NCBI RefSeq assembly: GCF_002573715.1
Contig: NZ_PDHM01000021.1
Span: 186,001 to 250,000, forward strand
Origin: Paenibacillus sp. EZ-K15
GTDB lineage: Bacteria > Bacillota > Bacilli > Paenibacillales > Paenibacillaceae
Length of the DNA: 64,000 nucleotides
Direction of reading: 5' to 3'
Shown here piece by piece: positions 8,909-17,217 of the stretch. The notes under the pieces are model-generated. The model had not been told where the DNA came from, searched no databases, and saw only the letters and a list, made by a program, of their open reading frames with translations. A program made the position numbers and the translations under genes. Within the stretch, counting starts at the first letter, position 1. Each line of letters begins with the position of its first letter.

Positions 8909-9112
8909 TAATGCGGCAAAACATGCTAAAGGAACTGGTTCATTGTCTTTGCGAAAGATCATGGACCAGCCCCTATCTATAATCCTTCAAGCCCATCCTC
9001 TTCATATCATTTCTGTACTATTCGACGCTGACGGGTACAACACCGCCGATTGCTTGCCTAGGCCTAGCATTGTGCACGTATACTAAAAAGACGAAGTGAT
9101 CCTCTCTTGCCC

Positions 9113-10822
9113 TCAAGATCTGCTGTTTCTTCCATAAACGAAATATAGAGTAACGGAGGACATGATCATCAGTATCACCGAATACACCAATGTCAACGCT
9201 TTGGTATCCGCGAGCGCCTGCGCATCCGTACTGTTCTTGATGACGATTCCTAACGGCTGGTACAAAGGATGATAGAGGAACACGGTAACGTCATAATCGG
9301 CCAAAATTCCGTTGAAATTCAAGGCAAGAACAGCTAGCGTCGACGGTAGAATGATCGGCAGCAATACTTTTCTGAACGTATAGAACGGTTTGGCACCCAA
9401 ATTCCTTGCAGCGTCTTCCAGATTGCTGTCCAAGCTGAAGAAGGAGGCCTTGACCATTCGCAGGGTGAAAGGAATATGGACGATGACATAAGCAATCAGA
9501 AGCATCCAGACCGTGCCAACCAGCACCGTATTCCCGATCATCAGCTTTGGCGTGTTAAAGGTTACGATCAGTCCGATTGCAATCAGCGTTGACGGCAGAA
9601 TCCACGGAATCAGCAATGCGTATTCCAGGGCAAGCGCCCACTTGTTCTTATATTTATGTAAGATCCTTGACGCGGCCAGCGCCAATGCGACGACAATGAC
9701 CGAGGCTCCCGCGGCATATAGAATACTTACGAGATAAGGCTTAAATGCCGACATGGATGAAAACACTTGAATGTAATTATCCAACGTGAAGCTGTTCAAA
9801 TTCAACGTGGCGGTCGAGATACTGGCCGCATCGGTGAACGAAAAGATGATGATCAGCACAACCGGAACGATGTAGAGAACAAACAGGCCGTAAGCCAGAA
9901 TATGAGCAGCTATGTTACCGGATTTGCTGCGGATTTGTTGTTTGACCAGCTCCGATTTGACTTTGGAGACCGACATGAAGTTGCCCTTACGTTCGAACCG
10001 GATCATCACGGTCAACAACACCAGTGTGGCCACTCCGAGAATAAGAGCCAGCAGCGCAGCCAAGTCTCTTGACGTCATGCTTCTCGAGAATGTCAGAATC
10101 ATCGGCGTAATCGTCTGGAATTCCTTGCCCCCGAGGATAAGCGGCGCGGACGTCGCAGCCAGGCCGGTGAGAAAAGTCAGGATCGTCAGCGCGTAGATCG
10201 TAGGCTTCAGGACCGGAAGTACGACCCGCCATAGGATATACCCCGTAGACGCCCCCATATTTCTCGCGGCTTCCACCGTTTGGAAGTCGATTTTGCGAAT
10301 CGCATTGCTCAGGAACAGAAAGTGATTGGACGTGCAGGCGAACGTCATGACGAATAGAACCGCCCAATAGCCATGAAACCATGTCGTATCAAAGGAAGGG
10401 AACAATTGAACTAAGAGCTTGGTCATAAACCCCTCTTCGCCATAGACGAATTTATAGCCGGACACCAGCACGACTCCGCTGTAAATCAGGGTCGTAAAGT
10501 AACCCAACCGCAACATCTTCGCGCCTTTGATATCGAAATATTCCGAAATCAAAACCAGCGTAATGCCCACCACATTTACCGTAATGACAAGCGAAAAAGC
10601 GAGAATAAAGCTGTTGTATAAACTTCTCATCGCGCGTTCGGACGACAGCAGCTTCTCTGCCGCTTCCAGCGTAAATTTGCCGTCCTTAAAGAATATTTCG
10701 CCGTAAATATTCAAGTTCGGATAAATCAGGAAGGCAATGACAAACCAGACAATCAACCCGTATAAAAGGATCGAGAAAGGGTTTATGGAAGCCAGCCGGG
10801 TGCTCAGGTTCCGGGCATTCAT
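9113..10822 (-). CDS. Fused two-domain ABC transporter permease (PhnUV/AepW/FbpB-like)
   Basis: A 569-residue membrane protein made of two consecutive permease halves with about twelve hydrophobic segments. Each half has its own EAA loop: AARNMGASTGYILWRVVLP in the first and AARNLGAKPFYTFRKVLLP in the second, so one polypeptide supplies both halves of the pore. The ATG overlaps the stop of the ATPase gene by 4 bp (ATGA). This architecture is typical for ferric-iron, thiamine and 2-aminoethylphosphonate importers. The operon context, with a PhnP-like hydrolase, favours an organophosphorus substrate, but iron cannot be excluded from the permease alone. Confidence 0.9.
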   Translation of the reverse strand: MNARNLSTRLASINPFSILLYGLIVWFVIAFLIYPNLNIYGEIFFKDGKFTLEAAEKLLSSERAMRSLYNSFILAFSLVITVNVVGITLVLISEYFDIKGAKMLRLGYFTTLIYSGVVLVSGYKFVYGEEGFMTKLLVQLFPSFDTTWFHGYWAVLFVMTFACTSNHFLFLSNAIRKIDFQTVEAARNMGASTGYILWRVVLPVLKPTIYALTILTFLTGLAATSAPLILGGKEFQTITPMILTFSRSMTSRDLAALLALILGVATLVLLTVMIRFERKGNFMSVSKVKSELVKQQIRSKSGNIAAHILAYGLFVLYIVPVVLIIIFSFTDAASISTATLNLNSFTLDNYIQVFSSMSAFKPYLVSILYAAGASVIVVALALAASRILHKYKNKWALALEYALLIPWILPSTLIAIGLIVTFNTPKLMIGNTVLVGTVWMLLIAYVIVHIPFTLRMVKASFFSLDSNLEDAARNLGAKPFYTFRKVLLPIILPSTLAVLALNFNGILADYDVTVFLYHPLYQPLGIVIKNSTDAQALADTKALTLVYSVILMIMSSVTLYFVYGRNSRS

Positions 10823-11847
10823 GCTTCCCCCTCCTTCATCGGATATTGCAAAATATCGCGGGCCGGGAGGTAGATGTCTACATCGTCACCGACCTCATGA
10901 TGGACGAGCGGGCTTTCTATTTCGATGATTTTTAACCGTCCGCCGCCGGCAATCTCCAATACGTACTTGCTGTATAAACCGTAAAATTCCCGGTCCGCAA
11001 TCTTGCCTTTCAGTTGGACCGTATCGATCCCCTGCAGGGGCAGCAGGCTTACCTTCTCATTGCGGATATAGGCGATATTCCCTGGCTGAACAATATCCCT
11101 CAACCGGCTGTTCTCTACCATCCGCGGATCGATCCGATTAATATCTCCTATGAAATTGCATACAAACTCGGTTTGAGATTGATTGTAAACTTCCATGGGC
11201 GTGCCCACTTGCTCCAGGACCCCATGATTGAATACGCCAATCCGGTCGGACAGCGTTAACGCTTCTTCCTGGTCGTGCGTGACATAAATCGTTGTGATCC
11301 CGAATTTCTTCTGCAATTGTTTCAGCTCATTGCGCAGCTGTACCCGCAGCTTGGCGTCCAAGTTGGATAAAGGTTCGTCCAGTACCAAGATGCTCGGCTT
11401 CAAAACCAGCGCCCTGGCAATCGCAACGCGCTGCTGCTGGCCGCCGGATAGTTCCGATACTTTCTTGAACAGCTGATCATCTTTCAGATCAACCTTCCGA
11501 GCAATGTCCTTTACCTTCTGGTCCACTTCCGCCTTGGAAAACTTCTTGACACGCAAGCCAAAAGCGATATTCTCGTACACATTCATCGTCGGAAACAGCG
11601 CATAGCTTTGAAATACCATCCCGATCTCTCTTTTTTCGATCGGCAAACGGGTAATGTCGGTGTCTTTCAGCAGGATCTGTCCGCTCGTAGGCATAATAAA
11701 CCCGACCAGACTGCGGAGAGTCGTCGTCTTCCCGCAACCCGAGGGACCGAGGAACGTGAAGAATTCCCCTTCCCGAATATGCAAATTAAGGTTTTTGACC
11801 GCATGAAATTCTCCGAATTTAATGTCAACGTTCTGGAATGTAATCAT
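10819..11847 (-). CDS. ABC transporter ATP-binding protein (PhnT/PotA/FbpC-like)
   Basis: A 342-residue ATPase. The start is the ATG at 11847, with AAGGAAG upstream; the longer frame from 11904 would begin inside the intercistronic hairpin. Walker A GPSGCGKTT is at residues 34-42, the Q-loop in MVFQSYALFP near 78-87, signature LSGGQQQ at 133-139 and Walker B ILVLDEP at 153-159. The last about 100 residues form the regulatory TOBE-type domain seen in importers of anions, polyamines and iron. It would form a homodimer under the fused permease. The gene overlaps the permease by 4 bp. Confidence 0.94.
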   Translation of the reverse strand: MITFQNVDIKFGEFHAVKNLNLHIREGEFFTFLGPSGCGKTTTLRSLVGFIMPTSGQILLKDTDITRLPIEKREIGMVFQSYALFPTMNVYENIAFGLRVKKFSKAEVDQKVKDIARKVDLKDDQLFKKVSELSGGQQQRVAIARALVLKPSILVLDEPLSNLDAKLRVQLRNELKQLQKKFGITTIYVTHDQEEALTLSDRIGVFNHGVLEQVGTPMEVYNQSQTEFVCNFIGDINRIDPRMVENSRLRDIVQPGNIAYIRNEKVSLLPLQGIDTVQLKGKIADREFYGLYSKYVLEIAGGGRLKIIEIESPLVHHEVGDDVDIYLPARDILQYPMKEGEA

Positions 11848-11882
11848 ATTATTATCTTCCTTTTTGTTGTACTTGAATGAAC

Positions 11883-11913
11883 GGCTGCATATTGGCGTTC
11901 CCAATATGCAGCC
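11883..11913 (-). other. Intercistronic hairpin between binding protein and ATPase genes
   Basis: A perfect 13-bp inverted repeat (GGCTGCATATTGG / CCAATATGCAGCC, 5-nt loop) fills the gap after the binding-protein stop. There is no T-run after it. Hairpins in this position commonly protect the 3' end of the binding-protein mRNA so that it exceeds the transporter components; that role is inferred here. Confidence 0.65.
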
Positions 11914-11934
11914 GGCTTGACTCCATTCCGTTAT

Positions 11935-13041
11935 TTAGTGCATAATCTCCAACTCGATTTTCTCCGCCCACAGATCCATGTTTTCGGCAATAAAGGCCCA
12001 ATCGAAATCTTGTGGTTTTAACGAAGTAAACAGCTCCTTGACGGAATCATTGGCTTGCTCGACTGCTTTCGTATTTGCCGGCATGGCATTGAACTCAGCC
12101 GCAAATTCTCCTTGAATTTCGCTGGATCCGAGCCATTCTACGAACCGCTCCGCCGTTGCCTGTTTCTTCGTTCCGTTCACGAGCGCTGCATGTTCCACGA
12201 CCATTGGTACGCCGACTTCGGGACTGACAATGCCTGCTTTCACTTTATATTGCTCTTCCTTCTGCTGCAGGGTTCCGGAAACGAGCGCCCCTAGCGGCGT
12301 TTTGCCGCTGGCCAAATTGGCATAGAAGTCTTCGCCCTCGACTGCGCTGACGCCGTTGTCATACAATTGCTGAATTTCATTCCAGCCTTCCTCGGATATA
12401 CCGAGATCACCATTCGGATCTTGGAAACGGGTCAGAATGCCCGCTACAATAAGACGAGGCGTATTTTGTCCAAGCAGCGTAGGAGCTTCGTACTTCCCTT
12501 TGTACGCATCGTTCTTATAAAGGTCGGTCCAGTCCTTTGGCGCGGTATCGGCCGTGAATTCGTTCGGGTTATACCCAAGCAGAATCGCTTGCTTCACAAG
12601 GCCATGATAGTAGCCTTCCGGATCGTTCAAGCCCTGCTCCACATCTCCGGCCCAGCTTGGAACAAACTTAGCCAGAACGTCTTCCTTTTTCAAATTTTCA
12701 TAAAGCATATTGTTCAAGCCGTATACGACGTCCGCGATCGGGTTGTTCTTCTCGGCAATCAACCGGTTCGTTAAGTCGGCGCCGCCCGCTCCGACAATTT
12801 CGATGTCAAAGCCCGCACCTTTCGCTTTCTCAATCAGCCATTCGCCGCGGCCGTCAGAGTTCGCATTCGTGTACACGATCAGCTTTTCATTCTGGACCGG
12901 TTCCGTAGACGACGATTCCGACCCGGCCGGAGCCCCGGACTCCGAAGTGCCCGAGTTTGCATTGCCGGCATTGTTGCCGCCTCCGCAAGCCGATACAATC
13001 ACACACATAATGAGAAGTAGCGCCATTGAAAGTTTTCTCAT
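11935..13041 (-). CDS. Substrate-binding lipoprotein of ABC transporter (FbpA/PhnS/AepX-like)
   Basis: A 368-residue binding protein with a lipoprotein signal (MRKLSM, hydrophobic run, VSAC with Cys19) and a Gly/Asn/Ser-rich linker. The mature part begins LIVYTNANSDGRGEWLIEKA, the usual opening of the type II binding-protein group that includes iron (FbpA), thiamine and 2-aminoethylphosphonate binders. I do not see the pair of tyrosines near the C-terminus that FbpA uses for iron, which weakens an iron reading. It is the third gene of the five-gene operon, after the regulator and the metallo-hydrolase. Confidence 0.88.
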   Translation of the reverse strand: MRKLSMALLLIMCVIVSACGGGNNAGNANSGTSESGAPAGSESSSTEPVQNEKLIVYTNANSDGRGEWLIEKAKGAGFDIEIVGAGGADLTNRLIAEKNNPIADVVYGLNNMLYENLKKEDVLAKFVPSWAGDVEQGLNDPEGYYHGLVKQAILLGYNPNEFTADTAPKDWTDLYKNDAYKGKYEAPTLLGQNTPRLIVAGILTRFQDPNGDLGISEEGWNEIQQLYDNGVSAVEGEDFYANLASGKTPLGALVSGTLQQKEEQYKVKAGIVSPEVGVPMVVEHAALVNGTKKQATAERFVEWLGSSEIQGEFAAEFNAMPANTKAVEQANDSVKELFTSLKPQDFDWAFIAENMDLWAEKIELEIMH

Positions 13042-13082
13042 GATTCCCTTAACTCTCCTTTGATCGTGTCATTTTATTTGGT

Positions 13083-13907
13083 TTAAAAGTTGATGATCAA
13101 CCCGTCATATGCCGGCAAAATTCCGACGGGGCTGAAGATGCGGACAAAATCCTCATGAAGCAGCTTGGAATTATGGCTAAAATGTGTGACGACGATTTGG
13201 CCTTCAGGCTTCAGGATATTTTCTTTTTGGAACTCGCGCTGGACTTCCAGCACCGTCTCTACGCACATATGATTGCGGTCGCGGGAGTTCCCCGTATATC
13301 CATGCGTGCAGTCGAGGATGGCGCAATCCAGATTTTTGCCCTTTAACCATGCCCATGTCGCATCCGGGAACCAGCCCGAATCGTGCCCGTACAGCAGTTT
13401 TTTTCCTTCCTTTTCGATCACATATAACAGACAGGTTTCCATGCGGTCATGATCCGCCAACAATGGCGTTACCCTTGCATCGCCCATAGCGAAGGTCTCA
13501 AACGGGCGCAACAGATGGAATTGATACCTTTGTCCTTCAAAGCGGCCGATGGCGGCACGCGTGTGATGCATCACCGTACCATTCCCATAAATGTGCATCG
13601 GATGCTGAAGGCCGTGCGCAATTCCTTCCCTGCGGCATTCCAAATCAACGGCATTGTAATGGTCCGAATGCGAATGCGTGACCAACAGGTGCTCGATTGC
13701 TCCCAGATCGATATTGTCCCGCAGCGCCTGCATATAGGAATCCGGGGAATAGTCAAACTTGATGACATCGTCCAAGATGGCGGAAGTTCGCGTGCGGATA
13801 TTTTTTCCTCCAAGCTCCCGCGCTTTGTTGCAATGCTCGCAGCGGCAAAAGGCATTAGGAAAGCCCTCTGCGGCTGCAGTTCCTAGAAAGTGAATTTTCA
13901 AAGTCAT
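13083..13907 (-). CDS. PhnP-like MBL-fold metallo-hydrolase
   Basis: A 274-residue metallo-beta-lactamase-fold protein. It has an N-terminal Cys cluster (Cys21, Cys23 and Cys26 in FCRCEHC), the di-metal motif THSHSDH at residues 77-83, and later metal ligands in DHDRMET, GHDSG and VVTHFSH. A Cys cluster followed by HxHxDH is the pattern of PhnP, the phosphoribosyl cyclic phosphodiesterase of phosphonate breakdown. Length is close to PhnP (about 250). An AAGGAG site precedes the ATG. It sits second in the ABC operon, so it probably acts on the imported compound or a cyclic phosphate derived from it. No C-P lyase genes are visible nearby, so the exact reaction is unknown. Confidence 0.82.
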   Translation of the reverse strand: MTLKIHFLGTAAAEGFPNAFCRCEHCNKARELGGKNIRTRTSAILDDVIKFDYSPDSYMQALRDNIDLGAIEHLLVTHSHSDHYNAVDLECRREGIAHGLQHPMHIYGNGTVMHHTRAAIGRFEGQRYQFHLLRPFETFAMGDARVTPLLADHDRMETCLLYVIEKEGKKLLYGHDSGWFPDATWAWLKGKNLDCAILDCTHGYTGNSRDRNHMCVETVLEVQREFQKENILKPEGQIVVTHFSHNSKLLHEDFVRIFSPVGILPAYDGLIINF

Positions 13908-13934
13908 GTCTCCTTGCCACTGTAGTGATCCATT

Positions 13935-15086
13935 TTACGTCCTAGACTGAACGGATTGTCGTTCTACAATCGATGTTTGAATTTTAATGGTGATTGGATT
14001 TTCGTTGGAGTTGCCAACGCGCTTCATCAGCAAATCAACGGCCGATCGGGCAAGCTTCTCGGTATCTTGTCGAACCGTCGTAAGCGGTGTCGGAATATAT
14101 GCCGCTAACTGAATATCGGAGAACCCGACGATGGACAGCTTTTCAGGAACCGAAATCCCCATTTGCAGTGCGGTGTGAATGGTCGAGATGGCGACATGGT
14201 CATCCCCGCACATGATGGCCGTCATCCGGGGGTTGTCCAGAATAAACTGCTCCTGTTCCGGATCGCACTCATTAATGCGGCTGGTATCGCAAGCGACGCT
14301 TCGAAAATGAATGTTCTGGATCTTCACCGGAATTTTATGGTCGAGCAGCGCTTGGATATAGCCTTGATACCGTTCCTTCCGGCTTGTGATATTGTCGATC
14401 GGATTCGAAGTGTATCCGACTTCCCGGTGCCCCTTCTCGATCAAATACTTCGTCATTTGATAAGAGCCCATATAGTGGTCGTGATACACGCAATCAATCT
14501 CCACTTCATGGAAAATACGATCGATGATCACCAGCGGCAGTTTGCGCAACTTTAGTCGCAGCACCTGATCGCTGCAGGTCTTCCGCCCCTGAGGAAACAG
14601 AATGATACCGGTGATCCCTCCTTCGGCCAGCCTTTCCAGACAAAGATCCTCATCGTCGCAGTCCTTCGTCATTTTCAAAATGAGGTCGCACCCGTGCTTT
14701 CGCACTTCAGCCTCGGCGGCGGCGATGATTCTGGAAGTGTAATCGGATAGATGGGGCATAATGAGTGCGATCTGTCCAACCAACCTGTCCACGTTCGGCG
14801 CCGCCTCGGTGACCTGGGGAGAAGTTCCTCCATCGGCCATCAATCCTTCTAGCGGCTGGGCAAGGAAGGTCCCTCTTCGGGGCAGGCGGTACACCAGTCC
14901 CTGCTCTGCCAGCTTTTGAAGCGCCAGCTTGCTTGTCATTCGACTCACGCCGAACAGCTTGGCAAGCTCTCCTTCGGATGGAACAGGATCATGCGGCCGC
15001 AGCCTACGACTTTGAATAATCTCGATTACCTGATCCGCCACCCGGTGATATAATTGATTCTGTTTAATCAAACGTACATCTTTCAT
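13935..15086 (-). CDS. GntR/LacI chimeric regulator, first gene of the ABC/MBL operon
   Basis: A 383-residue chimera: GntR winged helix (residues about 10-75, DPVPSEGELAKLFGVSRMTS then LPRRGTFLAQP) plus a LacI-type ligand domain (IALIMPHLSDYTSRIIAAAE, YHDHYMGSYQMTKYLIEKGH, IMCGDDHVAISTIHTAL, SIVGFSDIQLAAYIPTPLTT). I use the ATG at 15086 with GAGGG upstream; a TTG immediately before it is the alternative. It lies 27 bp upstream of the metallo-hydrolase gene and probably represses its own operon. Two near-identical 13-bp palindromes occur upstream. Confidence 0.9.
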   Translation of the reverse strand: MKDVRLIKQNQLYHRVADQVIEIIQSRRLRPHDPVPSEGELAKLFGVSRMTSKLALQKLAEQGLVYRLPRRGTFLAQPLEGLMADGGTSPQVTEAAPNVDRLVGQIALIMPHLSDYTSRIIAAAEAEVRKHGCDLILKMTKDCDDEDLCLERLAEGGITGIILFPQGRKTCSDQVLRLKLRKLPLVIIDRIFHEVEIDCVYHDHYMGSYQMTKYLIEKGHREVGYTSNPIDNITSRKERYQGYIQALLDHKIPVKIQNIHFRSVACDTSRINECDPEQEQFILDNPRMTAIMCGDDHVAISTIHTALQMGISVPEKLSIVGFSDIQLAAYIPTPLTTVRQDTEKLARSAVDLLMKRVGNSNENPITIKIQTSIVERQSVQSRT

Positions 15087-15151
15087 CAAATTATCCCTCT
15101 AATCGTTGAGTCGACTCGTAATCCGCAAGGGATCTGATTTAAACTTAATGA

Positions 15152-15253
15152 ATGTCACTGACATATTCAATGATATATTTGTAAAAGCCTTGTAAATTCT
15201 ATGTTAAATCTCAATGCTGCGGTCCTGAATCAAGAATTACATATCAGTGATAT
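15152..15253. promoter_or_regulatory. Paired palindromic operator candidates ATRTCA-N-TGAYAT
   Basis: ATGTCACTGACAT at 15152-15164 and ATATCAGTGATAT at 15241-15253 are each perfect odd palindromes and differ from each other only at mirrored positions and the centre. Their centres are 89 bp apart, about 8.5 DNA turns. The first is 66 bp upstream of the regulator ATG. They are plausible sites for the encoded GntR/LacI protein. Confidence 0.5.
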
Positions 15254-15388
15254 ATTAATTCACCATGTTTGCTATCAAGGTACAATACACCATGCAAACT
15301 ATTGCCATTTCCCCGATCAACGAAAGAAAAACCTGCTCCATCCATTCAACATCCGTAAGATATTGGCTGGAACAGAAGATAAAAAAGC

Positions 15389-15425
15389 GTCCCGCAAGCC
15401 TTAAAGAAAAGGCTTGTGGGACACT
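15389..15425. terminator. Two-way terminator at CBM6-like remnant
   Basis: A 12-bp stem with one mismatch (GTCCCGCAAGCC / GGCTTGTGGGAC, 10-nt loop) has T-rich sequence on both outer sides, so it can work from either strand. On the minus strand it follows the CBM6-like fragment. Confidence 0.7.
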
Positions 15426-15433
15426 TTTGCTTT

Positions 15434-15712
15434 TTATTTCCAGGTGAATTCTACCCGGTCAAAGTTTCCGATATATTTATAGGTGGAATCGGTTGAGCCG
15501 CTCAAAACAAAATACACATCGTGAACGCCTGTGAGCGCCTCCGTCAGTTGTCCGGTGGCGATTATGTAGGTCGCCCACCTGCCTGCCGTTGGAGGCACCG
15601 GTATCGTTCCGATCAAGGTGCCGTCCACTCCGCCTAGCTGAACCTCTATGGCTGGGATTCGGCGCACAGTTCGTGCTGATGCTGGAATACTCGATGGACA
15701 GCTGACAACCAT
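15434..15712 (-). pseudogene. Remnant of a glycosidase C-terminus with CBM6-like module
   Basis: The last about 70 residues of this frame read like the end of a family 6 carbohydrate-binding module: IEVQLGGVDGTLIGTIPVPP, then TGVHDVYFVLSGST and a final NFDRVEFTW. The upstream part of the module appears in another frame (a LSIEYSSIS-like stretch), and no catalytic domain or ribosome binding site is present. I read it as the decayed 3' end of a secreted glycoside hydrolase that kept its terminator. It could instead be a short expressed protein, but nothing supports that. Confidence 0.6.
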
Positions 15713-15971
15713 CTGTACCTGCTTATTACGTCCACTCGTGCAACCAATCCTCTTCTGTCAGCGTAATAAAAGGAAGACACACACGCTGGAAAAATGGGTC
15801 GTATTCTTCTAGTCATGCAGTCATTGTCATCAGGTAACCTTCTCCACCAAGGCGATCATCATCCTGGGGGCGGTGCACCAACCTGGTCGTTCTATTGGAA
15901 AGGACTATTTTTTCGGAAGTTGCTTTTACATGTAACCGCTATAAAAATCTATTTGAAAGAAGGAAGAACGC

Positions 15972-16283
15972 ATGATTATTACAACGACATCCACTATTGA
16001 AGGTTACCCTGTTCAAAGGTATATCGGTATTGTGACCGGCGAAGTCATTATGGGTGCTAATGTAGTGAGGGACTTTCTGGCCTCCATTACCGATATTGTC
16101 GGCGGGCGCTCGGGGGCATACGAAAACAAGCTGCAGGAAGCAAGGGATGCAGCGTTTGTCGAGATGGAAGATCGAGCCGTGCGCCTGGGGGCAAACGCCA
16201 TTATAGCAGTGGACATCGACTATGAAGTTATTCGTGAGGGAATGCTGATGGTGGCCGTCAGCGGAACCGCAGTGGTGGTATAG
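15972..16283 (+). CDS. YbjQ/UPF0145 family protein
   Basis: A 103-residue protein of the YbjQ (UPF0145) family: it opens MIITTTSTIEGYPVQRYIGI, continues GEVIMGANVVRDFLASITDI and the conserved GGRSGAYE, and ends with LGANAIIAVDIDYEV and a hydrophobic strand. Family members are small pentamer-forming proteins, sometimes called heavy-metal-binding domain proteins, without a proven role. A GAAGGAAG site lies upstream of the ATG. It stands alone in a decayed accessory stretch and has full family length, so it is probably functional. Confidence 0.9.
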   Translation: MIITTTSTIEGYPVQRYIGIVTGEVIMGANVVRDFLASITDIVGGRSGAYENKLQEARDAAFVEMEDRAVRLGANAIIAVDIDYEVIREGMLMVAVSGTAVVV

Positions 16284-16675
16284 CCGGTACAGTGTAAATT
16301 TTCCGCATAGTATATAAGTTCTTGTCGCTGAGTTATGGCAAGAACTTATATACTTAAAACAAAAAAGCCGCATATAATGCGACTTTCAAAGTATTCATGT
16401 TCTTGTCGTCCAACATTTACTTTGCTTTTAACAGTCATTGCTCTCATAACGTGTAGTCACATATCCCCTTATCTCAAAGATTTATTTTTATTTTAGGACA
16501 TCTTTGCCTTCGTGAACATGAATTCAGACAGACTCTAATTCAATTAGGAGAAGACACCACAAATAAAACTAGACATTACAAAAGAAAATACCGCCCATAA
16601 TATGGTATTCTCCCCTCATGGTAGACAACGAAAAAGAGACATCTGTTAAGATGGCTGCTGGAGGGGTTTTTTTTC

Positions 16676-16833
16676 ATGGGGAAAACAGGACGTACAAACA
16701 AGAGTTATTCTAGGAAGTTAAGAAGGAGGCCGTGCGGCTGGCTATTGAGGAGAACATGTCCTATCGAGAGGTGGCCAAACGACTGGGGATTCGGAAATTT
16801 AAAACCCTAGCTCAGTCTGTTCAATGGATTTAA
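16676..16833 (+). pseudogene. IS3-family transposase OrfA remnant (frameshifted)
   Basis: An ATG at 16676 opens MGKTGRTNKSYSRK. After a one-base loss near 16717 the reading continues in another frame as KKEAVRLAIEENMSYREVAK, then RLGIRKF, and stops at 16833. This is the N-terminal helix-turn-helix of IS3/IS150-type OrfA (usually about 90-170 residues). No orfB follows and no clear pair of terminal inverted repeats was found, so the element is dead and mostly deleted. Confidence 0.7.
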
Positions 16834-16933
16834 AAACAGCGCGGGAACCCTAACTCTGCAACTTCTACATAATGTTTAAGATTCGTCCCCAAGACCTTTT
16901 CTGAAAAGAATTAACAAGTCATTAAAAAAGCAA

Positions 16934-16962
16934 AAAACCCTTGATGTACCATCAAGGGTTTT
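16934..16962 (-). terminator. Terminator of tRNA-Ala
   Basis: On the minus strand, 8 bp after the tRNA, AACCCTTGATG pairs with CATCAAGGGTT across a 3-nt loop and is followed by a T-run. Confidence 0.85.
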
Positions 16963-16969
16963 CTTATTA

Positions 16970-17042
16970 TGGAGCCTAGGGGGATCGAACCCCTGACCTC
17001 ATCGCTGCCAGCGATGCGCTCTCCCAGCTGAGCTAAGGCCCC
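16970..17042 (-). tRNA. tRNA-Ala (anticodon GGC)
   Basis: The minus strand folds as a 73-nt tRNA without encoded CCA. The acceptor stem GGGGCCT pairs with AGGCTCC and contains the G3-U70 wobble pair that identifies tRNA-Ala; the discriminator base is A. The anticodon stem CATCG/CGATG closes the loop CTGGCAG, giving anticodon GGC. The T arm carries GGTTCGATCCC. It is a single tRNA gene next to a decayed mobile-element stretch. Confidence 0.96.
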
Positions 17043-17217
17043 GTAAGCGACTTCTATATCATATAAAAAATCAGCAGGCATGTCAACATGTTTTTCACAT
17101 TTTTTGATGACGTGCTGTATCCCTTTTACTTCTCTATATAATGTCACTTAGCGATGATGATAATGGGCCCTATGAGAGCCCCAGAAGAGCACCTGGATCG
17201 TGCAGAACCTGACGCTC

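Larger units (their letters stand above)
15087..15433. other. Regulatory region upstream of the GntR/LacI operon
   Basis: This 347-bp AT-rich stretch carries no supportable gene. It holds two 13-bp palindromes (15152-15164 and 15241-15253) and, at its right end, the two-way terminator at 15389-15425. No -10/-35 pair of good quality was found, so the operon promoter is not placed. Confidence 0.55.
16284..16969. other. Accessory intergenic stretch with hairpins and IS remnant
   Basis: This 686-bp stretch holds no intact gene. Features seen are a 14-bp inverted repeat at 16311-16352 (TATATAAGTTCTTG / CAAGAACTTATATA), a short hairpin with a T-run on the minus strand at 16361-16383, the transposase orfA remnant at 16676-16833 and the tRNA terminator at 16934-16962. 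The rest is AT-rich with nothing recognisable. Confidence 0.6.

Noticed and set aside
9113..11847. Ferric-iron importer as the reading of the ABC operon
   Set aside because: Kept only as an alternative: the permease and ATPase fit, but the binding protein lacks the paired C-terminal tyrosines of FbpA and the PhnP-like gene points elsewhere.
15201..15404. 67-residue plus-strand open frame upstream of the CBM6-like remnant
   Set aside because: It covers a palindromic operator candidate and a terminator, and has no ribosome site.
16911..17147. 78-residue minus-strand open frame
   Set aside because: It runs through the tRNA-Ala gene and its terminator, so it is not a protein gene.
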